From the NCBI GenBank assembly GCA_900555355.1, contig USKV01000066.1:1-7389 (forward strand): a DNA stretch of 7,389 bases. Reading direction: 5' to 3'. Every line of letters starts with the position of its first letter. Positions within the stretch are counted from its first letter, which is position 1. Positions 1 through 6,326 of the stretch are shown here, piece after piece. The stretch comes from an uncultured Collinsella sp. (lineage in GTDB: Bacteria; Actinomycetota; Coriobacteriia; Coriobacteriales; Coriobacteriaceae). The notes beneath the pieces were generated by a model. It was not told where the DNA came from. It saw nothing but the letters and a program-made list of their open reading frames with translations, and searched no databases. The position numbers and the translations under genes were made by a program.

Positions 1-63
1 GATAAAGCCTGGCCCGCCCGCGAAGCGCCCTGCGACCTACCGGGGATTGCCATGACGTACGTT

Positions 64-133
64 GGCTGAATTATTAGTGTGGGCCCTGCCGTTCGAACGA
101 ACGGCAGGGCCCACACTAATTTTCTATTCAGCC
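64..133 (+). terminator. Strong nested palindrome, likely terminator for a plus-strand gene left of the window
   Basis: A perfect 23-bp inverted repeat (73-95 with 98-120, two-base centre) is enclosed by a second 8-bp stem, GGCTGAAT (64-71) with ATTCAGCC (126-133). Read on the plus strand the main stem is followed by TTTTCT, as in a Rho-independent terminator. On the minus strand the flank AATAATT is a poorer U-tract, so it may act weakly in both directions for convergent units. It is unusually long and symmetric for a terminator. No convincing gene can be assigned in 1-63. Confidence 0.65.
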
Positions 134-165
134 CTAGTCATCGCGCAAAGCCCCTTCGGCAGCAC

Positions 166-186
166 GCGGTGAAGCCAAGTCACCGC
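166..186. repeat. Small inverted repeat between the two long hairpins
   Basis: GCGGTGA (166-172) and TCACCGC (180-186) form a perfect 7-bp stem with a 7-base loop. It lies directly beside the larger hairpin at 188-272 and adds to a row of structures downstream of carB. No U-tract follows on either strand. Confidence 0.45.
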
Positions 187-187
187 A

Positions 188-272
188 GGCCGGGGCGGGA
201 GGCGGACCTTTCTCTCGGAAAACTTCGCGAAGCCCAGTTTCCGAGAGAAAGTGTCCGGCTGCCGCCCCGGCC
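188..272 (-). terminator. Long G/C-rich hairpin just downstream of carB
   Basis: Arms GGCCGGGGCGG (188-198) and CCGCCCCGGCC (262-272) pair perfectly. Inside them CGGAC (203-207) pairs with GTCCG (253-257), and a perfect 14-bp stem (208-221 with 238-251) closes a loop that contains the palindrome CTTCGCGAAG (223-232). The structure begins 12 bases after the carB stop (285-287). It has no U-tract on either side, so it is not a textbook intrinsic terminator. It may be a terminator lacking a U-tract, a block to 3' exonucleases, or a bidirectional boundary. Confidence 0.5.
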
Positions 273-284
273 GACCAGGTCACA

Positions 285-3200
285 TTACACCGTGTGCTGC
301 GGCAGGTCCTGCAGGGCGATGACGTCCATGCCCATGTCGTTGGCGCTGCCGTGACCCTGCTGGTCCTCACGCACCGCCTCGATGGCGCTCACGTACGTGT
401 TGGCCGCGGACATCGCCGTCACACAGGTCACGCCACGACGGACGGCCTCGGTGCGCAGCAGGTAGCCATCGCCGCGCGAGCCCGGACCGTACGGCGTGTT
501 GATGATTACCGCGATCTTGCCATCGGCGATGAGGTCGCCGATGTTGGGACGCTCGCCGTCGTGCGGGCCGCTGATCTTCTCCACGACTTCGCACGTCACG
601 TTGCCGCCGCGCAGCACGCGCGCCGTACCCTCGGTGGAGCAGATGTCAAAGCCCAGGTAGCGCAGGATACGGGCGACCGAAAGGATGTGACGCTTGTCGC
701 GGTCGCACACGCTGATGAATACCTTGCCGGCACTGGGGTCGGGCAGCTTGTAGTCGATCGCCAGCTGCGTCTTGGCATATGCCTCGGGATAGCTCTTGGC
801 GATACCCATGACCTCGCCCGTCGACTTCATCTCGGGCCCCAGGATAACGTCAGCACCGGGGAAACGGCCCCAGGGCATGACGGCTTCCTTCATGCAGAAC
901 CAGTCCAGTTGACGCTCGTCGCTCGGCAGGCCCAGGCTCGCGATGGAATCGCCTGCCATGATACGCGCCGCGCACTTGGCCAGCGGCACGCCGGTGGCCT
1001 TGGAGATAAACGGCACGGTACGGCTTGCGCGCGGGTTGGCCTCGATCACGTAGACGGTCTCGCCCTTGATGGCGTACTGTACGTTGACCAGGCCGCGCAC
1101 GCCCAGCGCCATCGCGATGCGGCGCGTGGTCTCGCGGAGCTTCGCCTGCAGGCTCTCGCTAAAGCTGAACGGCGGGATGCAGGTCGCAGAGTCGCCGGAG
1201 TGAATACCGGCCTCCTCGATATGCTCCAGAATGCCGCCGATGTAGACCTCTTCGCCGTCGCACAGGGCGTCAACGTCGGACTCGATCGCACCCTCCAGGA
1301 AGCGGTCGAGATACACCGGGTAGTCGGGGCTAATGCGCGCGGCCTCGGCCATGTAATCGCGCAGATGCTCGGCATCGTAGGCGATCATCATGCCGCGGCC
1401 GCCCAGCACGTAGCTCGGACGCACCAGCAGCGGGTAGCCGATGTGCGCGGCCACGGCCTCGGCCTCCTCAAACGAGGTTGCCTGGCCCGCCGGCGGATAC
1501 ATAATGCCCAGCTTGTCGAGCAGGGCGGCAAAGCGCTCGCGGTCCTCGGCAAAGTCGATGGCATCGGGCTTGGTGCCCATGATGTTCACGCCGCTCTCCT
1601 CGAGCATGCGCGCCAGCTTAAGCGGAGTCTGGCCGCCGAGCGTCACCACAACGCCGTCGGGACGCTCAACATCGATGACATCCATGACGTCCTCGTAGGT
1701 GAGCGGCTCAAAGTACAGACGGTCGGACGTGTCATAGTCGGTCGAGACGGTCTCGGGATTGCAGTTGACCATGATGGTCTCAAAGCCGCGGGCCGCCAGC
1801 GCGTAGCTCGCGTGCACACAGCAGTAATCGAACTCGATACCCTGGCCAATGCGGTTGGGGCCGGCGCCCAGGATCATCGCCTTGGGCTTGTCCGCCGGCG
1901 TGGTCTCGTCGGGAGCCACGCACTTCTTGGCATCCGGGCTCGTGCGGTAGATGTTCTCGTACGTCTTGTAGTGGTACTCCGTGGCGCTCGAGAACTCCGC
2001 AGCGCAGGTATCGACCGTCTTCATGCTGGGAACCACGCCCAGGCCCTTGCGATAGGCGCGCACAAAGCGCTCGTCCGAGCTGGTCAGCGCGGCGATCTCG
2101 GCGTCGCTCGTGCCGTACTGTTTGAGCAGGCGCATCGCGTCGGCGTCGATATCCTCCACACGCAGGCCGCGGATGCTCTCCTGAACCTGCACCATGTCGT
2201 TGATACGGTTGAGGTACCACGGGTCGATGCCGCAGATGGCATGGATGCGAGCGATGTCCCAGCCACGGCGCAGGGCCTCGACCACAAAGAAAATGCGGTG
2301 CTCGGTCGGCGTTGCCACGGCTTGAGCGAGCTCATCGTCGCTCAGTTTGTCGGCACCTTCCTTGCCACCGGCACAAATGCCCTGATGCCCGTCCTCCAGC
2401 GAACGCATGGCCTTGCCAAAGGCCTCCTCAAAGGTGCGGCCGATCGCCATGATCTCGCCCACGGCCTTCATGCGCGTGGTGAGCGTAGGATCAGTGCCCT
2501 TGAACTTCTCGAAGGCAAAGCGCGGCACCTTGACGACGCAGTAGTCAATCGTGGGTTCAAAGCAGGCGGGTGTAGCCTTGGTGATGTCGTTGACGATCTC
2601 GTCGAGCGTGTAGCCCACGGCAAGGCGCGCGGCGGCCTTGGCGATGGGGAAACCCGTGGCCTTGGAGGCCAGCGCGGACGAACGGCTCACGCGCGGGTTC
2701 ATCTCGATGACGATCAAGCGACCGGTGTTGGGGTTCACGGCAAACTGCACGTTGGAGCCACCGGTCTCGACGCCGATCTTCTCCAGAATGGCGAGCGAGG
2801 CCACGCGCATGCGCTGATACTCAAGGTCGGAGAGCGTCTGCGCCGGCGCCACGGTGATGGAGTCGCCGGTATGCACGCCCATGGGGTCGAGATTCTCGAT
2901 GGAGCACACGATGATGCCGTTGCCGGCGTGGTCACGCATGACCTCCATCTCATACTCTTTCCAGCCCTCGATGGACTCCTCGACCAGCACCTCGTGGGCG
3001 GGCGAGAGCTCCAAGCCCTGGCTCACGATGGAGACGAGCTCCTCGTGGGTATGCGCGATGCCGCCACCGGCACCGCCCAAGGTAAAGCTCGGACGCAGCA
3101 CGCAGGGATATCCCACGCGCTCGGCGATGGCCTCGGCGTCGGCCACGCTGTAGGCATAGCCCGAGCGCGCGACCTCCAGGCCGATCTCGGCCATGGCCTC

Positions 3201-3599
3201 GTTAAAGAGCTTGCGGTCCTCGCCGCGCTCGATGGCGGCCAGGTCGCAGCCGATCATCTCGACGCCGTACTTGTCGAGCGTGCCGTCTTTCGCCAGCTCG
3301 ACGGCGGCGTTCAGACCGGTCTGGCCGCCCAGCGTGGGCAGCAGCGCGTCCGGACGCTCTTTCTTGATTACGCGCTCGATAAACTCGGCGGTGATGGGCT
3401 CGACATAGGTGCGGTCGGCAAGACCCGGGTCAGTCATGATGGTCGCCGGGTTGGAGTTGACCAGGATGACCTCAAAGCCATCCTCCTTGAGCACCTTGCA
3501 GGCCTGGGCGCCGGAGTAGTCGAACTCACAGGCCTGGCCAATAACGATGGGGCCCGAACCAATGACGAGGATGCGCTTGATGTCAGTACGTTTCGGCAT
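285..3599 (-). CDS. carB: Carbamoyl-phosphate synthase (glutamine-hydrolysing), large subunit CarB
   Basis: The large subunit makes carbamoyl phosphate from bicarbonate, two ATP and ammonia channelled from CarA; it is cytoplasmic and feeds pyrimidine and arginine synthesis. The 1104-residue product is full length (E. coli about 1073). It shows an N-terminal ATP-grasp half (about 1-400) with [12 protein letters not shown] at 169-180 and [11 protein letters not shown] at 299-309, a linker/oligomerisation region (about 400-555), a second ATP-grasp half (about 570-940) with [10 protein letters not shown] at 727-736 and EANPRASR at 853-860, and a C-terminal MGS-like allosteric domain (about 957-1104; [17 protein letters not shown]). 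First-half ATP-site residues fall at the E. coli numbers: R129, R169, E215, N283, Q285, E299, N301, R303. The frame stays open upstream to 3809, but MPKRTD at 3599 is chosen because it aligns with family N-termini and has GAGGAG seven bases upstream. It is the second gene of carAB. The allosteric domain is present, but its effectors are not readable from sequence. Confidence 0.97.
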   Translation of the reverse strand: MPKRTDIKRILVIGSGPIVIGQACEFDYSGAQACKVLKEDGFEVILVNSNPATIMTDPGLADRTYVEPITAEFIERVIKKERPDALLPTLGGQTGLNAAVELAKDGTLDKYGVEMIGCDLAAIERGEDRKLFNEAMAEIGLEVARSGYAYSVADAEAIAERVGYPCVLRPSFTLGGAGGGIAHTHEELVSIVSQGLELSPAHEVLVEESIEGWKEYEMEVMRDHAGNGIIVCSIENLDPMGVHTGDSITVAPAQTLSDLEYQRMRVASLAILEKIGVETGGSNVQFAVNPNTGRLIVIEMNPRVSRSSALASKATGFPIAKAAARLAVGYTLDEIVNDITKATPACFEPTIDYCVVKVPRFAFEKFKGTDPTLTTRMKAVGEIMAIGRTFEEAFGKAMRSLEDGHQGICAGGKEGADKLSDDELAQAVATPTEHRIFFVVEALRRGWDIARIHAICGIDPWYLNRINDMVQVQESIRGLRVEDIDADAMRLLKQYGTSDAEIAALTSSDERFVRAYRKGLGVVPSMKTVDTCAAEFSSATEYHYKTYENIYRTSPDAKKCVAPDETTPADKPKAMILGAGPNRIGQGIEFDYCCVHASYALAARGFETIMVNCNPETVSTDYDTSDRLYFEPLTYEDVMDVIDVERPDGVVVTLGGQTPLKLARMLEESGVNIMGTKPDAIDFAEDRERFAALLDKLGIMYPPAGQATSFEEAEAVAAHIGYPLLVRPSYVLGGRGMMIAYDAEHLRDYMAEAARISPDYPVYLDRFLEGAIESDVDALCDGEEVYIGGILEHIEEAGIHSGDSATCIPPFSFSESLQAKLRETTRRIAMALGVRGLVNVQYAIKGETVYVIEANPRASRTVPFISKATGVPLAKCAARIMAGDSIASLGLPSDERQLDWFCMKEAVMPWGRFPGADVILGPEMKSTGEVMGIAKSYPEAYAKTQLAIDYKLPDPSAGKVFISVCDRDKRHILSVARILRYLGFDICSTEGTARVLRGGNVTCEVVEKISGPHDGERPNIGDLIADGKIAVIINTPYGPGSRGDGYLLRTEAVRRGVTCVTAMSAANTYVSAIEAVREDQQGHGSANDMGMDVIALQDLPQHTV

Positions 3600-3600
3600 G

Positions 3601-3670
3601 TTAGTTCTCCTCGGTCTCAGCGGTCTCGGACTCAGCAAAGTTCCAGCGCGGCGGTCTCGGCGAAATTCCA
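3601..3670 (-). repeat. Imperfect duplication of WNFAE-encoding DNA at the carA 3' end, second copy out of frame
   Basis: Copy 1 (3650-3670) reads WNFAETA in the carA frame. Copy 2 starts at 3645, exactly 25 bases downstream, so it is shifted +1, and reads WNFAESETA over 3619-3645. The shared codons differ only at third positions (AAT/AAC, TTC/TTT, GCC/GCT, GCC/GCT). Copy 2 has two additional codons (TCC GAG). The +1 frame continues as ETEEN and stops with TAA at 3601-3603, one base before the carB ATG. The current frame stops at TGA 3632-3634. Wobble-only divergence implies that copy 2 was translated in its own frame for some time. Confidence 0.8.
3607..3612 (-). promoter_or_regulatory. carB ribosome binding site
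   Basis: GAGGAG on the minus strand sits seven bases before the carB ATG and decides that start against in-frame codons further upstream. It lies downstream of the annotated carA stop (3632-3634). In the +1 frame of the carA tail it encodes Glu-Glu, just before a TAA one base from the carB start. If that frame is translated, the two genes would be tightly coupled. Confidence 0.75.
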
Positions 3671-5065
3671 GCCCTGCAGACGGTCCTTCGCGGTGTCGAT
3701 GTCCAGGTAGTTCTCCTCGCCGTCCATGAGTCGCGTAAAGGCGGTAAAGAGGTAGTGGGCATCGGTGGGGCCGGGCGAGGCCTCGGGGTGGTACTGGACC
3801 GAGAAGCACGGGGCGTCGAGCAGCTGGATACCCTCGGCGGTGCCGTCGTTGAGGTTCACATGTGTTAGGCGAATGCGGCCAAAGCGCTCGTTCATCACGA
3901 CCGGCGCGATTCCGCGGCGCACCCAGACGCGCAGATCTCCATCGGCCGCATGCTCGGTCTCGCCGCCGGAAAGCTCAGGGACAAGCTTGCCCAAGCTGGG
4001 GAACAGCAGGCCAAAGCCATGGTTTTGCGCGGTGATCTCCACGCGACGGCTCACCAGGTTCATAACCGGCTGGTTACCGCCACGGTGACCGAATTTAAGC
4101 TTTTCCATTTGGGCGCCGCACGCCAAGCTGATCATCTGGTGACCAAGACAAATGCCAAAGACCGGCACCTTACCGATCAGCTGCTGCACCTGCTCGTAGG
4201 TCTCCACCACGGCATCGGGGTCGCCGGGGCCGTTGGATAAAAAGACACCGTCGGGATTCATGTCGAGGACCTGCTGGGCGGGCGTATCCCACGGCACGAC
4301 AGTAAGGTCACAGCCGGCGCGGACCAGGCCCTCCAGAATGCCGCGCTTGACGCCGCAGTCGTAGGCGACCACTTTGTGACGGGCAGGAGCGGCAACCGCA
4401 AGTGCAAAGTCATGCGTGGCAGGCAGGTCGGCGGCCACAAACTCGTGAGGCGCGGGGCAACTTACGGTCTTCACCAGGTTCTCGCCTACCAGCGTGGGCG
4501 CTGCGGCCAGACGCTCGGCAAGCTCGTCGACGTCGAAGATCTCGGTCGAGATAATGCCCATCTTGGAACCATTGTCGCGCAGGTGGCGCACCAGAGCGCG
4601 GGTGTCGACACCCTCGATAGCGACGATGCCGTGGGCGCGCAGATACTCCGGCACGCTGACGGCCGAACGCCAGTTAGAAGGCGTGGCGCACATGTCGCGA
4701 ACGATCATGCCACGCATAGCCGGAGCGCTCGCAGGGCGCACGGCGTCGCCGGGGAAGGCCGACTGGACGTCGGTCTCGTCGATACCGTAGTTGCCGATCT
4801 GCGGATAGGTCATGGTTACGATTTGGCCGGCATAGCTCGGGTCGGTCATGACCTCAAAGTAGCCCTCAAGCGAGGTGTTGAAGCAGACCTCGCCGGTCGC
4901 AGTGCCCTCGGCACCACATGCACGGCCATAAAAAACGGTCCCATCCTCAAGGTACAGGATGCAGGGACCGCAGGTGCCCTTGCTGGTTTTGGCCAGCATG
5001 CGCTGGCAAAGCTCGCTGGGCGCGAAGGTGCGGGCAGCAGTGCCCGCAGTATGGTTGTTCGCCAT
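3632..5065 (-). CDS. carA: Carbamoyl-phosphate synthase, small (glutaminase) subunit CarA
   Basis: CarA hydrolyses glutamine and passes ammonia to CarB. The 477-residue product has the CarA N-terminal domain (about 36-190; [30 protein letters not shown]) and a class I glutamine amidotransferase domain (about 230-445). The nucleophile C306 lies in GICLGHQ, and H426 and E428 lie in [10 protein letters not shown]. It is long for the family (E. coli 382). There is an N-terminal extension of about 30 residues containing CGPC (32-35). About 36 extra residues lie between NHGF (348-351) and THVNL (401-405), and a C-terminal tail follows residue 445. The ATG at 5065 is chosen because AAGGAG lies four bases upstream, directly after a PyrR-type hairpin. 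The tail is unusual: WNFAE (466-470) is followed by a second WNFAE-encoding copy in the +1 frame, and the current frame ends in ALELC. Gene identity is certain; the natural C-terminus is uncertain. Confidence 0.96.
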   Translation of the reverse strand: MANNHTAGTAARTFAPSELCQRMLAKTSKGTCGPCILYLEDGTVFYGRACGAEGTATGEVCFNTSLEGYFEVMTDPSYAGQIVTMTYPQIGNYGIDETDVQSAFPGDAVRPASAPAMRGMIVRDMCATPSNWRSAVSVPEYLRAHGIVAIEGVDTRALVRHLRDNGSKMGIISTEIFDVDELAERLAAAPTLVGENLVKTVSCPAPHEFVAADLPATHDFALAVAAPARHKVVAYDCGVKRGILEGLVRAGCDLTVVPWDTPAQQVLDMNPDGVFLSNGPGDPDAVVETYEQVQQLIGKVPVFGICLGHQMISLACGAQMEKLKFGHRGGNQPVMNLVSRRVEITAQNHGFGLLFPSLGKLVPELSGGETEHAADGDLRVWVRRGIAPVVMNERFGRIRLTHVNLNDGTAEGIQLLDAPCFSVQYHPEASPGPTDAHYLFTAFTRLMDGEENYLDIDTAKDRLQGWNFAETAALELC

Positions 5066-5069
5066 AATT

Positions 5070-5075
5070 CTCCTT
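5070..5075 (-). promoter_or_regulatory. carA ribosome binding site
   Basis: AAGGAG lies four bases before the carA ATG, immediately after the putative PyrR hairpin. It supports the annotated start over the internal Met23. Four of its bases can be taken up by the lower stem of the hairpin, which is the physical basis for the proposed translational repression. Confidence 0.75.
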
Positions 5076-5102
5076 CCCGGTCTCTCCGGACCGGCTTAAA
5101 GG
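5072..5102 (-). promoter_or_regulatory. Putative PyrR-binding RNA hairpin in the carA leader, overlapping the Shine-Dalgarno
   Basis: On the minus strand, arms CCGGTC (5094-5089) and GACCGG (5082-5077) form a perfect 6-bp stem around the hexaloop CGGAGA (5088-5083). The known PyrR binding loop has consensus ARUCCNGNGAGGYU, that is a CNGNGA hexaloop closed by C-G. The hexaloop and its closing pair match fully, and the remaining differences in the stem keep base pairing. Below it, CCTT (5102-5099) can pair with AAGG (5075-5072), which is part of the carA Shine-Dalgarno AAGGAG (5075-5070), across an asymmetric internal loop. No terminator follows before carA. The inferred mechanism is therefore PyrR with UMP/UTP blocking ribosome access, as described for mycobacterial pyr mRNA. 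pyrR itself is not in the window. Confidence 0.72.
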
Positions 5103-5115
5103 TTGGTAGTTAGGC

Positions 5116-5137
5116 CTTGCGGTATTTTAACCGCAAG
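5116..5137 (-). promoter_or_regulatory. Palindrome around a possible -10 element upstream of carA
   Basis: A perfect inverted repeat with 8-bp arms (CTTGCGGT / ACCGCAAG, 6-base spacer) lies about 50 bases upstream of carA. On the minus strand the spacer reads TAAAAT (5129-5124), five of six matches to a sigma-70-type -10 box. A start about seven bases downstream would give a leader of roughly 50 nt that contains the whole PyrR-type hairpin. No good -35 box is visible at 16-18 bases, so the promoter call is weak. The palindrome could instead be an operator or a leader stem-loop. Confidence 0.35.
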
Positions 5138-5155
5138 TATGCGCCATGGCGTTAA

Positions 5156-5179
5156 TTTCATCGAAATGTTTACGAAATG
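5156..5179. repeat. Short AT-rich phased repeats upstream of carA
   Basis: On the plus strand CGAAATG occurs at 5162-5168 and again at 5173-5179, an 11-base period. The first copy also forms ATTTC-ATC-GAAAT (5156-5168), a 5-bp-arm palindrome. The helical spacing and the position upstream of the candidate promoter suit a regulator binding site or an UP-like AT-rich segment. No known operator is recognised, and chance is possible in such AT-rich DNA. Confidence 0.3.
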
Positions 5180-5202
5180 ATAATTATGACTTTCTATGCA
5201 TA

Positions 5203-5309
5203 ATGATTTTTCTGGAACGGGGATTGAAAAATCAGTCTGCCATGTATGCAGTTGGCGACAAAGTCCCGCTCTCAGAATGATTATTTAATCCCCGTCCCAG
5301 AAAAATCAT
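5203..5309. repeat. 107-bp inverted-repeat element, REP/MITE-like
   Basis: The left arm 5203-5239 and the right arm 5273-5309 are inverted copies, with 33 of 37 positions matching and only three mismatches in the outer 32. They flank a spacer of about 33 bases with no coding signal. Each arm carries the core TTTTTCTGG-A/G-ACGGGGATT. The left arm is itself palindromic (TGATTTTTC at 5204-5212, GAAAAATCA at 5226-5234). No target-site duplication is evident. The outer edge of the right arm supplies the U-tract of the terminator at 5301-5340. It may be a mobile miniature element, a dispersed repeat, or a duplicated terminator end; the sequence alone does not decide. Confidence 0.6.
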
Positions 5310-5340
5310 CCCGCGCGGGCACTTGGCTCACGCGGGATGA
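5301..5340 (-). terminator. Rho-independent terminator of the membrane-protein gene
   Basis: On the minus strand a perfect 10-bp stem (TCATCCCGCG at 5340-5331, CGCGGGATGA at 5315-5306) with a 15-base loop is followed at once by TTTTT (5305-5301). The stem starts seven bases after the TAA of the upstream gene (5348-5350). It separates the ABC exporter/membrane-protein unit from carAB, so carAB needs its own promoter. Confidence 0.87.
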
Positions 5341-5347
5341 TGGCGTC

Positions 5348-6307
5348 TTATTTATCCTGCTCCAGCAGATCGGACGGCGCGCGGTCGGGCTTGCCACCGC
5401 GGAAGATCTCGCGACCGTGCAGGCGATGTTCCAAGTCGCGCTCGGCCTTTTCCTCGTCAATCTTGGTCTGGCTTACCGCCGGGTCCTCAATCAGTGACGA
5501 CACCGAGTTCACCTGCTTTTGGATGCGCTCGGCAATCGTGTCGTCCATGCTCACGATACGCATCTTCCAGTCGATGCTCGTGGCATTTGACGAGCTCTTG
5601 GTCCACACAAACGTCAGAATGGCGCTCTGATGGCCCCGTGCGGGAAACATGCCAAAGAAAGAGTCGTGCTGGATCTTGCTGTCCTCGTCGATATAGGCGT
5701 GCACGTTATACACCACGCGGTCGATCTTATCGTTGAGCAACGCGTTGGTCGCAAGTGCCGCAGCCTGAATCTGCCCGTTAGACAGCAGCTCGAGCTCGTT
5801 GGCAGACGACGTGTCCAACACCGTCACCTCTACCGTACCCGTGCGCTCGTCCGCCTCGTCGACACTAAAGTCGAGCGGGAACTGCGTAAAGCCGTTGCCC
5901 CACTCGAGTCCACCCTTGAGTGCTGTAGAAACGGTATCAACCGAAACGCTCTCGGACAGGTTGGCGGTATTCAGACGGCGCATCACGCCGTAGCCGATCT
6001 GCATGCCCACGATCAGCACCAAAATACCGATAACCACGGCCATCGCGGTCTTCGTAATGGTATGGCTCACCTGCGAGCCCGAAGGATCGTCCTCGGACAG
6101 CGGGTCGATATGTTTTGCCTGGCTCGCACGGTCCTCGCTGCGCAGCTGCGCTAGCGCCGCTTTGTCACCGCGCTTGGCCGCAGCCTCCTTCTCACGCATG
6201 CGCTCGGTACGCTTTTTGGCGAGCGTGGGATCCAAGACGCCGGATGCATCGATTTCGGAGAATAACTCCGTCACTTCTTCCGGAGTCAAAGGGTTCTTGT
6301 CAGCCAT
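5348..6307 (-). CDS. Single-pass membrane protein of unknown function
   Basis: The 319-residue product is not assigned to a family. Residues 1-85 are charged and probably cytoplasmic; TPEEVTELFSEID is near the start and a Lys/Arg/Glu/Ala-rich helical stretch spans 30-65. One hydrophobic segment spans about 88-108 (VVIGILVLIVGMQIGYGVM) and is followed by RR. The remaining roughly 210 residues look like a soluble domain with alternating beta-like segments (VEVTVLDT, DRVVYNVHAYIDED, SAILTFVWT), then a charged helical tail (about 255-300). No signal-peptide cleavage site, lipobox or catalytic motif is seen, and membrane orientation cannot be settled from sequence. The start is supported by AGGAAG just upstream. 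It begins 19 bases after the ABC exporter stop and ends at a terminator, so it is co-transcribed and may act with the exporter or at the envelope. That link is inference. Confidence 0.85.
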   Translation of the reverse strand: MADKNPLTPEEVTELFSEIDASGVLDPTLAKKRTERMREKEAAAKRGDKAALAQLRSEDRASQAKHIDPLSEDDPSGSQVSHTITKTAMAVVIGILVLIVGMQIGYGVMRRLNTANLSESVSVDTVSTALKGGLEWGNGFTQFPLDFSVDEADERTGTVEVTVLDTSSANELELLSNGQIQAAALATNALLNDKIDRVVYNVHAYIDEDSKIQHDSFFGMFPARGHQSAILTFVWTKSSSNATSIDWKMRIVSMDDTIAERIQKQVNSVSSLIEDPAVSQTKIDEEKAERDLEHRLHGREIFRGGKPDRAPSDLLEQDK

Positions 6308-6326
6308 AAACTTCCTGTCATATCAA

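Noticed and set aside
1..69. Possible C-terminal end of a plus-strand gene (open frame ending in TGA at 67-69) or a minus-strand start at 51-53
   Set aside because: At most 22 codons are visible, with no recognisable motif. The other plus frames stop at 3-5 and 53-55, and the minus-strand ATG has no ribosome binding site. The terminator-like palindrome after it makes a plus-strand gene plausible but not callable.
89..100. GTTCGAAC-like string resembling a tRNA T-loop
   Set aside because: It is the centre of the 23-bp palindrome; there is no acceptor, D or anticodon arm around it.
236..252. Second possible PyrR hexaloop (CCGAGA) in the hairpin downstream of carB
   Set aside because: The bases lie inside a 14-bp stem rather than a loop, the closing pair and flanking consensus do not fit, and the position is at the 3' end of the operon.
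79..354. 91-codon plus-strand frame across the left intergenic region
   Set aside because: It runs through two strong palindromes and into the antisense of carB, with Arg/Pro/Ser-rich composition and no ribosome binding site.
3632..3660. Programmed +1 frameshift of the RF2 type at the carA end
   Set aside because: The CTT-TGA-C slip site and the internal Shine-Dalgarno of that system are absent (the sequence is CTT-TGC-TGA). A simple indel explains the frame change better, though shifting is not excluded.
294..3710. A 1138-codon open frame on the plus strand opposite carB
   Set aside because: It lies entirely antisense to a well-conserved carB (and the carA end), shows no recognisable domain, and is composed of low-complexity His/Gly/Ala/Val/Asp-rich sequence. 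This is the expected by-product of G/C-biased third codon positions.
3600..3809. A 70-codon in-frame upstream extension of CarB
   Set aside because: It overlaps the carA tail, does not resemble the CarB N-terminus, and has no better ribosome binding site; MPKRTD is the natural start.
5246..5497. 83-codon plus-strand frame in the carA upstream region
   Set aside because: It crosses the inverted-repeat element and the terminator and then lies antisense to the membrane-protein gene; no ribosome binding site or recognisable domain.
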